From contig NZ_QOKZ01000012.1 in NCBI RefSeq assembly GCF_003697785.1, forward strand, positions 1 through 64,000: a DNA stretch of 64,000 nt, in the 5' to 3' direction. This document shows, one piece after another, positions 35,419 to 44,821 of this stretch; positions within the stretch are counted from its first letter, which is position 1; each line of letters opens with the position of its first letter. The position numbers were made by a program, and so were the translations under genes. The DNA comes from Paracoccus alkanivorans. GTDB lineage: Bacteria; Pseudomonadota; Alphaproteobacteria; Rhodobacterales; Rhodobacteraceae. The notes under the pieces are model-generated. The model made no database searches and was not told the origin of the DNA. It worked only from the letters and a program-made list of their open reading frames with translations.

Positions 35419-37533
35419 TTATCCGTTCGCTGCAAGGGCCATGGCCGGTCTGGCGTAATCGTTCGACGAGGACATCACGATCGCCTCGGGGTCGACGATC
35501 AGTGCGATCTTGCCGTCGCCAAGGATGGTGGCGGCCGAGACGCCCGGCACCTGGCCGTAATTCTCTTCGAGTGACTTGATGACGACCTGCCGCTGATCGA
35601 AGATCCCGTCGATCAGCAGGGCGGCGCGTTTCTGGCTGTCGGTCTCGACCACGACCAGCACCCCCTCTTCCAGTGGCGCCGCCTCATCGCGCAGGCCAAA
35701 GACACAGCCCAGATCGATGATCGGAAGCAGGTCGCCGCGATTGGACAGAAGCCGCCCGCCCTGACCCACGCCATGCAGGATCGACGGATTCGCCCGCATC
35801 GTCTCCTGCACGGAATTGATGGGCAGGACCATGGTCTGGCCGCAAAGCTGGATCAGCATGCCCTCCAGCACCGCCAGCGTCAGCGGCAGGGCGATGGAAA
35901 AGGTCGTGCCCTCGGCCTCGACGGAATGGATCATCACGCGGCCACCCAGGTCCATGATCTCGCGCCGGACCACGTCCAGCCCGACACCGCGGCCCGACAG
36001 GGCCGAGACTTCCTCCTTGGAGGAGAAGCCGGGCATGAACAGAAGCTGGTCGATCTCGCCCGGGCTGAGCGCGACGCCGGGCGCGACCAGCCCCTTTTCC
36101 TCGGCGATCTCGCGCACCTTCGGCCGGTTGATGCCGCCGCCGTCATCCGAGACCTCGATCTGCACCCGGCCCGAGCGATGTGCCGCGGACAGGGTTATCG
36201 TGCCCTCTTCGGGCTTGCCGCGTTCGCGCCTTGTCTCGGCATCCTCCAGCCCGTGATCGACGGAATTGCGGATCATGTGGGTCAGCGGATCGATGAGCCG
36301 CTCGACCATGGTCTTGTCGACTTCGGTCTGCTCGCCGATGGTGACAAGGCGGACCTGCTTGCCGGTGGCGTCCGCCGCCTCGCGGACGATGCGGTGCATG
36401 CGCTGGAACACCAGCTTGAGCGGCTGCGCCCTGATCGCCATGACGCTTTCCTGGATGTCGCCGGCAAGCTGGCGGATCGAATCGAGGCCGGCCACGACAT
36501 CGGGATCCTCGCTCATCCCGGCGGTCTGGATGACCTGCGACAACATCGCCTCCTTGATGACCAGTTCCCCGATCATGTTCATCAGCCGGTCGACGCGGTC
36601 GAGACTGACCCGGATGGTTGCGCCGGGCTGCCCCGATTCCGCCGGTGGTGCGGCGCGCGGACGCGGAGGGGGGGCGGGCTCCGGGACCGGGGATGCTTCC
36701 GCCGGAGAGCTGTCCTCGATGGCAGGGGGCAGGGGGTCGGGTTCAGGTCCGGAGGGTGGCGGTTCCTGACCGCCACCCAGTGCAACGATCCTGAGATCGC
36801 AGCAATCCTCGACGAATTCGAATATCGCCTCGACCTCTTCCCGGGCCTCGTCGGTCTGCAGCAGGACATCCCATTTCAGTTGCGGCTGATCCTCGGACCA
36901 GTCCTCTAGGGGTGCCACCATCTCGGCATCCAGCATGACCTCGATTTCGCCCAGCTTGGCCAGCGCATGCAGCAGTGCCGCCGGATCGTTGCCCGAGCGA
37001 TACAGATCCGCATCGGGCATGAAATGGATCCGGAAGCCCGTGCCGGAAGCCGTCCCCGCATCCGGTTCGGCAAGATGGCCGCCAGGATCCACGGGACCGA
37101 TATCGATGGCGAGGGGGGTGAATACCAGGTCGTCCTCGCCATCGCCATTCGCCGCGATGATCTGGTCAAGCTCGGCCAGCAAGGTTTCGCGGCGATCGTG
37201 ATCGGGCTCGCTGGACTGGCGCGCGGCGGCAACCAGGTCGGCAAGGCAATCCGACGAGCGGTGCATGATCGGCATCACCCCGGCAGCGGCTTCGAGCTTG
37301 TCCGAGCGCAGCAGGTCCAGGACCGTCTCGAACCTGTGGGCGAAAGTGACGAGATCGCTCAGCCCGAAGGCCGCCGCTCCGCCCTTGATCGAATGGACGG
37401 CGCGAAACACCGCATGCACGGTCTCCTTGTCGTGGCCGGGTTCGTCCATCTGGCGCAGACCGGTGGCGAGCCCCTCCAGAAGTTCATCGCACTCGTCGAA
37501 GAACATTTCCTGGATTTCATCCATGTCCGCCAT
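35419..37533 (-). CDS. cheA: Chemotaxis histidine kinase CheA (left arm)
   Basis: 704 aa. Hpt domain with phospho-His47 in AVHSIKGGAAAFG; an intermediate region; a Pro-rich linker (PAPPPRPRAAPP); a dimerisation segment (RVSLDRVDRLMNMIGELVIK); a kinase domain with N-box LTHMIRNSVDHGLE, G1 VSDDGGGI and G2 GRGVGLDVVR; and a CheW-like C-terminus. Phosphorylates the CheYs encoded beside it. Start 37533 has GGGGAG about 9 bases upstream; a second ATG is 3 codons in. Confidence 0.95.
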   Translation of the reverse strand: MADMDEIQEMFFDECDELLEGLATGLRQMDEPGHDKETVHAVFRAVHSIKGGAAAFGLSDLVTFAHRFETVLDLLRSDKLEAAAGVMPIMHRSSDCLADLVAAARQSSEPDHDRRETLLAELDQIIAANGDGEDDLVFTPLAIDIGPVDPGGHLAEPDAGTASGTGFRIHFMPDADLYRSGNDPAALLHALAKLGEIEVMLDAEMVAPLEDWSEDQPQLKWDVLLQTDEAREEVEAIFEFVEDCCDLRIVALGGGQEPPPSGPEPDPLPPAIEDSSPAEASPVPEPAPPPRPRAAPPAESGQPGATIRVSLDRVDRLMNMIGELVIKEAMLSQVIQTAGMSEDPDVVAGLDSIRQLAGDIQESVMAIRAQPLKLVFQRMHRIVREAADATGKQVRLVTIGEQTEVDKTMVERLIDPLTHMIRNSVDHGLEDAETRRERGKPEEGTITLSAAHRSGRVQIEVSDDGGGINRPKVREIAEEKGLVAPGVALSPGEIDQLLFMPGFSSKEEVSALSGRGVGLDVVRREIMDLGGRVMIHSVEAEGTTFSIALPLTLAVLEGMLIQLCGQTMVLPINSVQETMRANPSILHGVGQGGRLLSNRGDLLPIIDLGCVFGLRDEAAPLEEGVLVVVETDSQKRAALLIDGIFDQRQVVIKSLEENYGQVPGVSAATILGDGKIALIVDPEAIVMSSSNDYARPAMALAANG

Positions 37534-37538
37534 ATCCG

Positions 37539-37907
37539 CTATCTCCCCAGGACCCTGTCGATCACGGCCAGAAGCCGCGCGTCTTCGAAGGGCTTGACGA
37601 TCCATCCCGTCGCCCCGGCTGCCCGCGCCCGCGCCTTCAGGTCGGCACCGCTTTCGGTGGTCAGCACGAGGATCGGCACTTCGGAATAGGCCTCGTTGGC
37701 ACGCACGCTCTCGATCAGGCCAAAGCCGTCCATGCGCGGCATGTTGATATCGGTGATGATCAGGTCCGGATCGACCTGGGGCAGCGCCTCCACGCCCTCG
37801 ACCCCGTCCGAGGCAAGGGAGACATCGAATCCGGCCGGTCTCAGGGCCTTGGCGACAAGCGCGCGGATGGTCGGAGAATCATCCACGGCGAGGATGCGGG
37901 TGGTCAT
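37539..37907 (-). CDS. cheY: CheY response regulator (left arm, proximal)
   Basis: 122-aa receiver. Asp9-Asp10, phosphoacceptor Asp53 (ITDINMPRMDG), TTE as the Thr position, and KPF for the conserved Lys. Lies 5 bp before cheA and overlaps the STAS gene stop (ATGA). Closely resembles the right-arm CheY at 41954-42319 (both ATGW(I/I)xKPF), supporting a module duplication. Confidence 0.94.
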   Translation of the reverse strand: MTTRILAVDDSPTIRALVAKALRPAGFDVSLASDGVEGVEALPQVDPDLIITDINMPRMDGFGLIESVRANEAYSEVPILVLTTESGADLKARARAAGATGWIVKPFEDARLLAVIDRVLGR

Positions 37908-38179
37908 CGTGCACCTCCGGCCTGGAATATCTCGGGTGCGGCGCCGATCCGGTCCAGCACCTGCAAGGCGGCATCGGGCCAGTTGCGGATCTCGAACCCG
38001 GCGCCGTCGTTTTGCCATTGCAGGCGTGCGGCGATCAGCAGCTCCACCCCGATGGCGCCCAGTTTCCGGACGGGGGCCGCATCCAGCACGATATCCGCGC
38101 CACGATGCGTCAGCAGCGCTTTCGAAAGCTCTGACGCTGCCTTTCGGTCAAGCGTCTCTGGCAGGGGTAAGGCAGTCAC
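37904..38179 (-). CDS. STAS-domain protein (left arm)
   Basis: 91 aa from GTG 38179 with GAGGGA about 8 bases upstream. STAS-like pattern: ALPLPETLDRKAASELSKAL, DIVLDAAPVRKLGAIGVELL, and a final helix. Small proteins of this kind stand ahead of cheY-cheA in several alphaproteobacterial che operons and are thought to tune CheA-CheY phosphotransfer. First gene of the left arm; a paralogous gene opens the right-arm core at 41662. The usual phosphorylatable Ser is not obvious. Confidence 0.8.
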   Translation of the reverse strand: MTALPLPETLDRKAASELSKALLTHRGADIVLDAAPVRKLGAIGVELLIAARLQWQNDGAGFEIRNWPDAALQVLDRIGAAPEIFQAGGAR

Positions 38180-38355
38180 GGCAATTCCCTCGCAATAACG
38201 GCAACCACCTGTCTCTAGCAGCCGGGGTTTAACAAAAGATTGCCCGGCGCCGCGCAGGTTCGGCGGACGGGGAATGATCGCCGGGGCAGGGGCATGAACA
38301 GGCTTTTTTAATCTTTTGTGCCTAGCGTGCATCGCGAATGGACAGGAGTTTCAAA

Positions 38356-38598
38356 ATGTCTGACAGGTCCCCGCCCGCCACTGCTTCGACCGGCCAGCCC
38401 CATGGCGCGATCAGCGGGGGCCGCGTGGATTGCGCCATCACACACGGGCCGGGCATGCATGCGCCGGAGGCAGGCCGGGGATTCGCCACGTCCTGCCCGT
38501 CCGGGGCCGGGACCATCACCGGCGACACCGCGAATTGCCGCGCATTTGAATTATTTTCCGGGACGGTCCCACCGCATGCCGGAAAGCGGTCCGCATGA
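38356..38598 (+). CDS. Hypothetical 80-aa protein coupled to cheD
   Basis: Starts MSDRSPPATASTGQPHGAIS with AGGAG 6 bases upstream; its stop TGA overlaps the cheD ATG (ATGA). Low complexity, no motif or membrane segment. It could be a leader whose translation opens cheD or a spurious frame; the RBS and exact coupling are the only support. Confidence 0.4.
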   Translation: MSDRSPPATASTGQPHGAISGGRVDCAITHGPGMHAPEAGRGFATSCPSGAGTITGDTANCRAFELFSGTVPPHAGKRSA

Positions 38599-39125
38599 CG
38601 ATCGCGGCGGCACAGCTTGTTCACGTGGTGCAGGGCGAACATGCGATCTCGGATCATCCGGATACCGTGATCACCACGGTGCTCGGCTCTTGCGTCTCGG
38701 CCTGTCTGTATGACCCCGAGCGTGGTATCGGCGGGATGAACCATTTCCTCCTGCCCAATACCGGGCCCACGAGATCGGATATTCGCTATGCCGCCGCCGC
38801 GATGGAGGTGTTGGTCAACGGGCTGATGCGGCGCGGGGCAGTGCGGGCGCGCCTCAGGGCCAAGCTGTTCGGTGGCGCGCATGTGCTGACGGGGCTGCCC
38901 GATATCGGGCAGTTGAACGCTCAGGCGGCCTGCCGTTTCCTGGAAAACGAGGGGATCCGCCTGGTCAAGGGCGATCTTGGCGGAAGACAGGCGCGCCGGA
39001 TCCATTTCTGGCCGGTCATCGGGCGGGTGCAGCTGCGCTTTCTACGAGAGGCGCAGGCGCCGCGCCGTGAAACCCCGACCCTGCCGAAAAGCGGTGAGAT
39101 CGAACTGTTTTACGGTGAGCCATGA
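38595..39125 (+). CDS. cheD: Chemoreceptor glutamine deamidase CheD
   Basis: 176 aa. Catalytic Cys33 in LGSCVSACLYD and His50 in GGMNHFLLP, with the downstream Thr expected in the family; KLFGGAHV and GDLGGRQARRIHFWP follow. It deamidates receptor glutamines and in some systems interacts with a CheC phosphatase, which is absent here. First well-supported gene of the right arm, 85 bp before an MCP gene. Confidence 0.94.
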   Translation: MTIAAAQLVHVVQGEHAISDHPDTVITTVLGSCVSACLYDPERGIGGMNHFLLPNTGPTRSDIRYAAAAMEVLVNGLMRRGAVRARLRAKLFGGAHVLTGLPDIGQLNAQAACRFLENEGIRLVKGDLGGRQARRIHFWPVIGRVQLRFLREAQAPRRETPTLPKSGEIELFYGEP

Positions 39126-39210
39126 TGGATCTGGTGAAACCAACCCTCTTCCCGGCACCATCCCCGGATATCTCCAACGGAACCAATCCCAATTCTCGTC
39201 GAGGACCCTC

Positions 39211-41418
39211 ATGTTGAAAAACATCAAAATCGGAGCGCAGGTCACTTACAGCTTTTGCGTCATTCTCGTTCTGTTCCTGGCTTTCGGACTGTTCACCTGG
39301 GACCGTCTGAGCAACCTGGACAGGATCAAGCGCGCCGATCAGCGTTCCGACCTGATCACCGGCATCGCGGCCGATATCGGGCTTGGCGTTTCCGAATCCG
39401 GCCGCGCGGCTGCGAGATTCATCGATATGCCTGACGCGGAAGCGGCCGCGAATCTTGCGGCCGCGATAGAGCGCGTGCAGCTTCTGGCGGAAAAGCTGGA
39501 TCAACAGAACCTGCCCGAGGCGGGCCGGCTCCAGGTGCTTCTGGCCCGACAGAAGGAAGAGGTGCGGAAATTCGCCGCGCTCTACCTGGAAAGGGATGCG
39601 CTGACGAAGGAATACGGCGATCTCGAGCTTGCCTATCACGGCAAGCTGACGCTGCTGCAGGAAAAGCTTGAAACCCGCGGCGGGATCGAAGAGGCGTATC
39701 TGGCGCTTCGCGCGACCGAGGCGGCGCTTGAAACCCGCATGATGATGGACCGCGATCTTGAAGGTTCGGACGAGCGGGATTTCAACAATGCGCAGGCGTC
39801 TTTCGAAAACACGCAGGCCATTCTGGATGAACTTGCCGCCGCGGATCTGGGATCGGAGGAGCGCATGCTGATGAATGACGCCCGGCTCGGGATTCAGGAT
39901 TTCTGGCAGACCGCGCAGGAAATCCACCAGGGCATCGCGGCGAGCCGCCAGGCACGCGACATCGCCGAGGCGACCATGGGAGAGGTTCTGGCGCAGGCGG
40001 CCACGATCGGTCGCGAAGCCAGCGACTTGCGGGAAAGCTTTGACAGGCAGAGCACGGAAATCACCGACTCGACGATTCGCTCGATTACCGCCGGGATCCT
40101 GTCGATCATAGTGCTGGGCGGGGCGATCGCCGTGTTCCTGGCGCTTTCGTTGTCGCGGCAACTGGCCGGGACAGTGGCGCAGGCCCGCAGGCTGGCCGAT
40201 AACGATCTGGCGGTGGAGATCACCGGCGCCGAGGGTAAGAACGAGCTTGCGCAGATGGCCCGCGCCCTGATCGTCTTCAAGGAAAGCACGCTGGAGCGGC
40301 GCAGGCTGACCGAAGAGGCGAGGATCCGCGAGGCCGAGATACTCGCCGGGCGCGAGGTCGAGTTGCAGGCCCAGTCACGTGTCGTGTGCGAAATCGGCGC
40401 CGGGCTGAACCGGCTGGCAAAGGGCGATCTCACCGAAACCATCCCGAGTCCGGAACATGACCCGTTCCCGGCCGAATACGAAGCGCTGCGCGAGGCGTAT
40501 AACAGTGTCGTCTCTTCGCTTGCGGGAACGCTCTCGCGGATTTCGGACGTGGCGGACCAGGTGCGCGTCGGCTCGGACGAGATCACCTCGGCGGCAGAGG
40601 ACCTGTCCAGCCGCGCGGAAACGCAGGCCGCCACGCTGGAGGAATCCGCCGCCGCGCTGAACGAGCTGACGGAGAGCGTGAAATTCACGGCGGCACGCGC
40701 CAAGAACGCGGAAAAGACCAGCTATGACAATCGCAGCATCGCCGAAAGCGGTGCCTCGGTGGTCCGCGACGCGGTGGTGGCGATGAAGGGGATCGAGAAA
40801 TCCTCGGACCAGATCACCCGGATCATCGGCGTCATCGACGATATCGCCTTTCAGACCAACCTGCTGGCCCTGAATGCCGGGGTCGAGGCCGCGCGGGCAG
40901 GCGAGGCGGGGCGCGGTTTCGCCGTGGTCGCCTCGGAGGTGCGGGGTCTGGCGCAGCGGGCATCGGAATCGGCGCGCGAGATCAAGACGCTGATCTCGGA
41001 AAGCGCTACGCAGGTCGAGACCGGCTCGGCGCTTGTCGATCGCACCGGTGAATGCCTGGAACAGATCCTGCGCAAGGCCCAGGACGTGTCCGAGCAGATC
41101 TCGGCCATCGCGGTGGCGGCGAGCGAGCAGTCGACGGGATTGGGAGAGATCACGCTCGGCGTCAACCAGCTCGACCAGGTAACCCAGCAGAACGCGGCCG
41201 TTGCCGATGCGACCAGTACCGTCGCGGCCAGTCTGCAGCAACGCGCCGATGACTTGCTGCGGGCGTTCTCGGGCTTCAGCACCGGTGAGCAGGATGCCGC
41301 GAAGCGGCCCCCGGAGCAGGCGAATGACAACGTGGCGGCCGCGGATGCAAGCCCGGCCGGCATGGCGGCGAATGGCGAAGCGGGCCAGCCGGTCAGCGCG
41401 CGGCTGCACGAGTTCTGA
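39211..41418 (+). CDS. Methyl-accepting chemotaxis protein 1
   Basis: 735 aa. TM1 about residues 12-32, a helical periplasmic sensor of about 260 residues rich in Glu/Ala coiled-coil (no named ligand fold seen), TM2 about 294-316, HAMP, and a cytoplasmic signalling hairpin with the invariant tip FAVVASEVRGLAQRASESAR near 569-590. It ends SARLHEF with no CheR/CheB tether pentapeptide. Start 39211 has GAGG 6 bases upstream. It follows cheD, its likely modifier. Confidence 0.94.
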   Translation: MLKNIKIGAQVTYSFCVILVLFLAFGLFTWDRLSNLDRIKRADQRSDLITGIAADIGLGVSESGRAAARFIDMPDAEAAANLAAAIERVQLLAEKLDQQNLPEAGRLQVLLARQKEEVRKFAALYLERDALTKEYGDLELAYHGKLTLLQEKLETRGGIEEAYLALRATEAALETRMMMDRDLEGSDERDFNNAQASFENTQAILDELAAADLGSEERMLMNDARLGIQDFWQTAQEIHQGIAASRQARDIAEATMGEVLAQAATIGREASDLRESFDRQSTEITDSTIRSITAGILSIIVLGGAIAVFLALSLSRQLAGTVAQARRLADNDLAVEITGAEGKNELAQMARALIVFKESTLERRRLTEEARIREAEILAGREVELQAQSRVVCEIGAGLNRLAKGDLTETIPSPEHDPFPAEYEALREAYNSVVSSLAGTLSRISDVADQVRVGSDEITSAAEDLSSRAETQAATLEESAAALNELTESVKFTAARAKNAEKTSYDNRSIAESGASVVRDAVVAMKGIEKSSDQITRIIGVIDDIAFQTNLLALNAGVEAARAGEAGRGFAVVASEVRGLAQRASESAREIKTLISESATQVETGSALVDRTGECLEQILRKAQDVSEQISAIAVAASEQSTGLGEITLGVNQLDQVTQQNAAVADATSTVAASLQQRADDLLRAFSGFSTGEQDAAKRPPEQANDNVAAADASPAGMAANGEAGQPVSARLHEF

Positions 41419-41463
41419 CTGCAGCGCCGGACCCTTTCCGGGCTGACATCCCGCCCGTTTTTT

Positions 41464-41495
41464 CGCGGCCCGCCGGTGGAAACCGGCGGGCCGCG
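41464..41495. terminator. Perfect 14-bp hairpin after the first MCP gene
   Basis: CGCGGCCCGCCGGT / GGAA / ACCGGCGGGCCGCG, fully paired with a tetraloop. T6 lies on its 5' side (41458-41463) but there is no U-tract downstream on the plus strand. It splits the right arm into cheD-MCP and the STAS-cheY-cheA block, so it probably terminates or partly terminates transcription. Confidence 0.6.
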
Positions 41496-41661
41496 TCGAT
41501 TCCCGGGCGGGCGGAATCCCCAAGTCCTCCGCATTTATATCCAATTGTCCGCAACCATGCGCCGCAAGGACCAGTCGATCGCTCCCCGGGTAACGGAGTC
41601 TTAGCCTTTCCCGATCTAATGATGATGCAACAGCGAACCATCTCTGGGCATCGAATCTATC

Positions 41662-41961
41662 ATGACAAGCGCAACGACATTCACGATCGACGGCTCCCTA
41701 GCGCCGGCGGATGCGAGGCAGGTCCTTGAAGGGGTTGGCCTCTGGGTCGCGGCTGGCGAGGGGGTTCTGGATATCCACCCCGTGCCCGCTCCGCCGGAAC
41801 TGCCGACTCAGCCCGCCCTGCAGATCCTGTTTGCCGCGGCGGCGGAATTGTCGCGCCGCCAGGAGGCCCGGCTTGCGCCCGGCGCGCAGGCGCTGTGCGA
41901 CACGCTGCTGGGCAAGCGCGCGCTTGCAGGAACCGCCGTTCAGGAGGCCGACAATGGCTAA
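41662..41961 (+). CDS. STAS-like domain protein (right arm)
   Basis: 99 aa, overlapping the cheY start by 8 bases. Weak STAS pattern: FTIDGSLAPADARQVLEG and PALQILFAAAAELSRRQEAR. It holds the same place relative to cheY and cheA as the 91-aa STAS protein of the left arm, which is the stronger argument for its identity. Probable modulator of CheA/CheY. Confidence 0.68.
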   Translation: MTSATTFTIDGSLAPADARQVLEGVGLWVAAGEGVLDIHPVPAPPELPTQPALQILFAAAAELSRRQEARLAPGAQALCDTLLGKRALAGTAVQEADNG

Positions 41962-42319
41962 GACCGTATTGATCATCGATGACAGCAAGGCGATCCGTGA
42001 CATGGTCACCTTCACGCTGGAACCCCATGGCTACCGCTGTGTCGGCGCGGGCGACGGATCGGAAGGGCTGACCAGGCTGCGGGCCGAAAACCCTGCGCTG
42101 GTGATCACCGATCTCAACATGCCGGTGATGAATGGCATCGAGTTCATCCGCCATGCCCGGCAGGATGCGGCCGGGGCCGGCATCCCGATCGTGATGCTGA
42201 CCACCGAGACCAAGCCCGAGATGAAGGCAGAGGGCAAATCTGCCGGCGCGACCGGCTGGATCAACAAGCCGTTCGACGCGGACATGCTGTTGTCGGTGGC
42301 GAAGAAACTGGCGGGATGA
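41954..42319 (+). CDS. cheY: CheY response regulator (right arm)
   Basis: 121-aa receiver with Asp9-Asp10, phosphoacceptor Asp53 (ITDLNMPVMNG), TTE and NKPF. Start overlaps the STAS-like gene, and the stop overlaps cheA (ATGA). The only stand-alone CheY of this arm. Paralogue of the left-arm proximal CheY. Confidence 0.94.
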   Translation: MAKTVLIIDDSKAIRDMVTFTLEPHGYRCVGAGDGSEGLTRLRAENPALVITDLNMPVMNGIEFIRHARQDAAGAGIPIVMLTTETKPEMKAEGKSAGATGWINKPFDADMLLSVAKKLAG

Positions 42320-44298
42320 GCGGGATGGACGAGATAAACCCCGCCGTCAGCGCTTTCGTCCAGGAGGCCCGCGAAATACTCGAAGGGCTCGAGGCTTTGC
42401 TGCTGGACCTGGAGAGCGACAGTGATGCCGAACAGATCGATGCGGTGTTCCGTACGCTGCACACCGTCAAGGGCTCGGGCGCGATGTTCGGCTTTGGCAC
42501 GCTCTCCAGGTTCACCCATCATTTCGAGGACGCTTTCGATCGCGTGCGCGAAGGGCGGCTGTCCGTGGATGGCCGGCTGATCGACCTGTCGCTGAAGGCG
42601 CGCGACCATATGATCGCGCTGCTGGATTGCGGCGGCGACGGACCCGGGGCAACCGCGCTGGAGGCTACGCCCGGGGCGGTGGCCCTGCTGGCGGCGCTGG
42701 CCGAGATCACCGGCGCGGCATCGGTTGCGCCGAAGGGCGCCGCGCCACAGGCCACGCCGGAACCTGCGCCCTCGCGGACCGCAGGGCGCCGCTGGACGAT
42801 CCGTTTCCGGCCCGAGCCCGATGCCCTGCGCAACGGGATGCGGCCCGACCTGCTGATCGCGGAACTGGGCGGGCTCGGTTCCGTCGAGGTCGGGGCCGAT
42901 ATCGGGGCGCTGCCCGCGCTTGCCGATCTTGACCCGACGCTCAGCCATCTTGGCTGGACCGTCACGCTGGACACCGATCAGCCGCGCAGCGCTATCGAGG
43001 CCGTGTTCATCTTTGCCGATGACGCCGAGCTTGAAATTACCGGGGAGGTCACCGAACCAGCGCCGGAGAACCCGGTCAGGCCGGTCGTGGGCCAGGCTCA
43101 ACCGGCAGCCGGCGAGGCATCGCGCAAGAAACCGGAAAAGACCGGCGAGAGCGTGCGCGTGCCGGCCGGGAAGCTGGACGAGATCATGGACCAGCTTGGC
43201 GAGCTGGTCATCGCGCAGGCCCGGCTCAGCCAGATGGCCTCGCACGAGCCCGAACTGGAATCCGTCGTCGAAGAGGTAGAGCGGCTGGTGACGGGGCTGC
43301 GCGATGCGACGCTTTCCATCCGGATGCTGCCGATCGAGGTGGTGTTCGGCAAATTCCGCCGTGTCGTCCGCGACCTTTCGGCCGAATTGGGAAAGGAAGT
43401 GACCCTGATCACCGAGGGCGGCGAGACCGAGATCGACAAGACCGTCATCGACCGGTTGTCCGAGCCGCTGGTGCACATGATCCGCAACAGCATGGATCAC
43501 GGGATCGAAAGCGCCGGGGTGCGGCTGGCCGCCGGCAAGCCCGCGCGCGGCACGGTGCGGCAAGAGGGCGGCGAGGTGCTGATCGCCATCGAGGATGACG
43601 GTGCGGGTCTGGATGCCGAAGCGATCCGGGCCAAGGCCATCGAACGCGGCCTGCTGACATCCGAGGCCCAGCCCGGCGAGAGTGAACTGTATCAGCTGAT
43701 CTTCGCCCCCGGCTTCTCGACTGCGAAAGAACTTTCCAGCGTCTCGGGGCGCGGGGTGGGGATGGATGCGGTGCGCACCACCGTCGACGCCCTGCGCGGC
43801 GCGGTCGAGGTCGCCTCGCGGGCGGGCCTTGGAACGCGTGTGACCCTGCGCCTGCCCGTGACGCTGGCGATCATCGACGGGCTGCTGGTGCGTCTTGGCG
43901 ATGCGGTCTTCGTCATCCCGCTCGCCTCGGTCGAGGAATGCGTGGAACTGGATGCCGCCGAACGGCAGCGCGAATCCGGGCGCACCATGCTGTGCATCCG
44001 CGAGCATCTGGTGCCGTTCCTGGATCTGGATGTGGTCTTTGGCCGCGACCCCAGCACCGAAACCCGCCGCCGGGTGGTGATCGTCAAGGCCGACGGGCAG
44101 CGGTTGGGGCTGGTGGTCGATGACATTCTTGGCCAGCACCAGACCGTCATCAAGACGCTCAGCCAGTATCACCGCGATGTCGAGGGCTTTGCCGGGGCGA
44201 CCATCCTGGGTGACGGCTCGGTGGCATTGATCATCGACGTGGCCACCCTGACCCGCCGCGCCCTGGCCGAGCGGGCCGAACGCAAGCCGGCAGCATAG
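42316..44298 (+). CDS. cheA: Chemotaxis histidine kinase CheA (right arm)
   Basis: 660 aa. Hpt domain with phospho-His49 in RTLHTVKGSGAMFGFG; a ferredoxin-like middle segment beginning RRWTIRFRPEPDALRNG that the left-arm CheA also has (FRIHFMPDADLYRSGNDPAA); dimerisation helix VPAGKLDEIMDQLGELVIAQ; N-box LVHMIRNSMDHGIE; G1 IEDDGAGLD; G2 GRGVGMDAVR; and a CheW domain at the end. Start overlaps cheY. Confidence 0.95.
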   Translation: MSGMDEINPAVSAFVQEAREILEGLEALLLDLESDSDAEQIDAVFRTLHTVKGSGAMFGFGTLSRFTHHFEDAFDRVREGRLSVDGRLIDLSLKARDHMIALLDCGGDGPGATALEATPGAVALLAALAEITGAASVAPKGAAPQATPEPAPSRTAGRRWTIRFRPEPDALRNGMRPDLLIAELGGLGSVEVGADIGALPALADLDPTLSHLGWTVTLDTDQPRSAIEAVFIFADDAELEITGEVTEPAPENPVRPVVGQAQPAAGEASRKKPEKTGESVRVPAGKLDEIMDQLGELVIAQARLSQMASHEPELESVVEEVERLVTGLRDATLSIRMLPIEVVFGKFRRVVRDLSAELGKEVTLITEGGETEIDKTVIDRLSEPLVHMIRNSMDHGIESAGVRLAAGKPARGTVRQEGGEVLIAIEDDGAGLDAEAIRAKAIERGLLTSEAQPGESELYQLIFAPGFSTAKELSSVSGRGVGMDAVRTTVDALRGAVEVASRAGLGTRVTLRLPVTLAIIDGLLVRLGDAVFVIPLASVEECVELDAAERQRESGRTMLCIREHLVPFLDLDVVFGRDPSTETRRRVVIVKADGQRLGLVVDDILGQHQTVIKTLSQYHRDVEGFAGATILGDGSVALIIDVATLTRRALAERAERKPAA

Positions 44299-44307
44299 GA
44301 GAATCCG

Positions 44308-44808
44308 ATGACAACAGCTTCTTCCCTGAGCCCGGCGCCGAACCGGGCGGCTGCACCCGAGATGGTCCTGATCTTCCGGTTGTCGGGAGAGGCCTTCGCC
44401 ATCTCGGTCAGCTGGGTTCACGAGATCCTCGACCCGATCCCGATGACAACGGTTCCCAATGCAGCCGCCTATGTTCCGGCGCTCGTCAATGTCCGCGGTG
44501 CCATCGTGCCGCTGATCGATATCCGCCACCGGCTGCGGATGCCTCCGGTCACGCCGGGCCCGGCCTCGCGGCTGGTGGTGCTTGAGCTGCCGGTGGCGGG
44601 CGTGCCGACGCGGCTGGCGATCATGACCGACGCGGTAGAGGAAGTTACCGAAACCAATCTGGAGGCGCTCGAGCTCGTTCCCGATCTGGGCGCGCGCTGG
44701 CCGGAACATTACATCAGGGGTGTGGTCCGCATAGGCGACGACCTTGCCATCCTTCTGGAAACCGAAAACCTTTTTTGCCCGGACGCCGAGCGTCCCGCGC
44801 TTGCCTGA
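44308..44808 (+). CDS. cheW: Chemotaxis coupling protein CheW (right arm, first)
   Basis: 166 aa. FRLSGEAFAISVSWVHEILD, YVPALVNVRGAIVPLIDIRH, and a final YIRGVVRIGDDLAILLETEN. Sits 9 bp after cheA and 13 bp before the second MCP, so kinase, coupler and receptor are made from adjacent genes. Confidence 0.94.
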   Translation: MTTASSLSPAPNRAAAPEMVLIFRLSGEAFAISVSWVHEILDPIPMTTVPNAAAYVPALVNVRGAIVPLIDIRHRLRMPPVTPGPASRLVVLELPVAGVPTRLAIMTDAVEEVTETNLEALELVPDLGARWPEHYIRGVVRIGDDLAILLETENLFCPDAERPALA

Positions 44809-44821
44809 GCGAGGAAAATCC

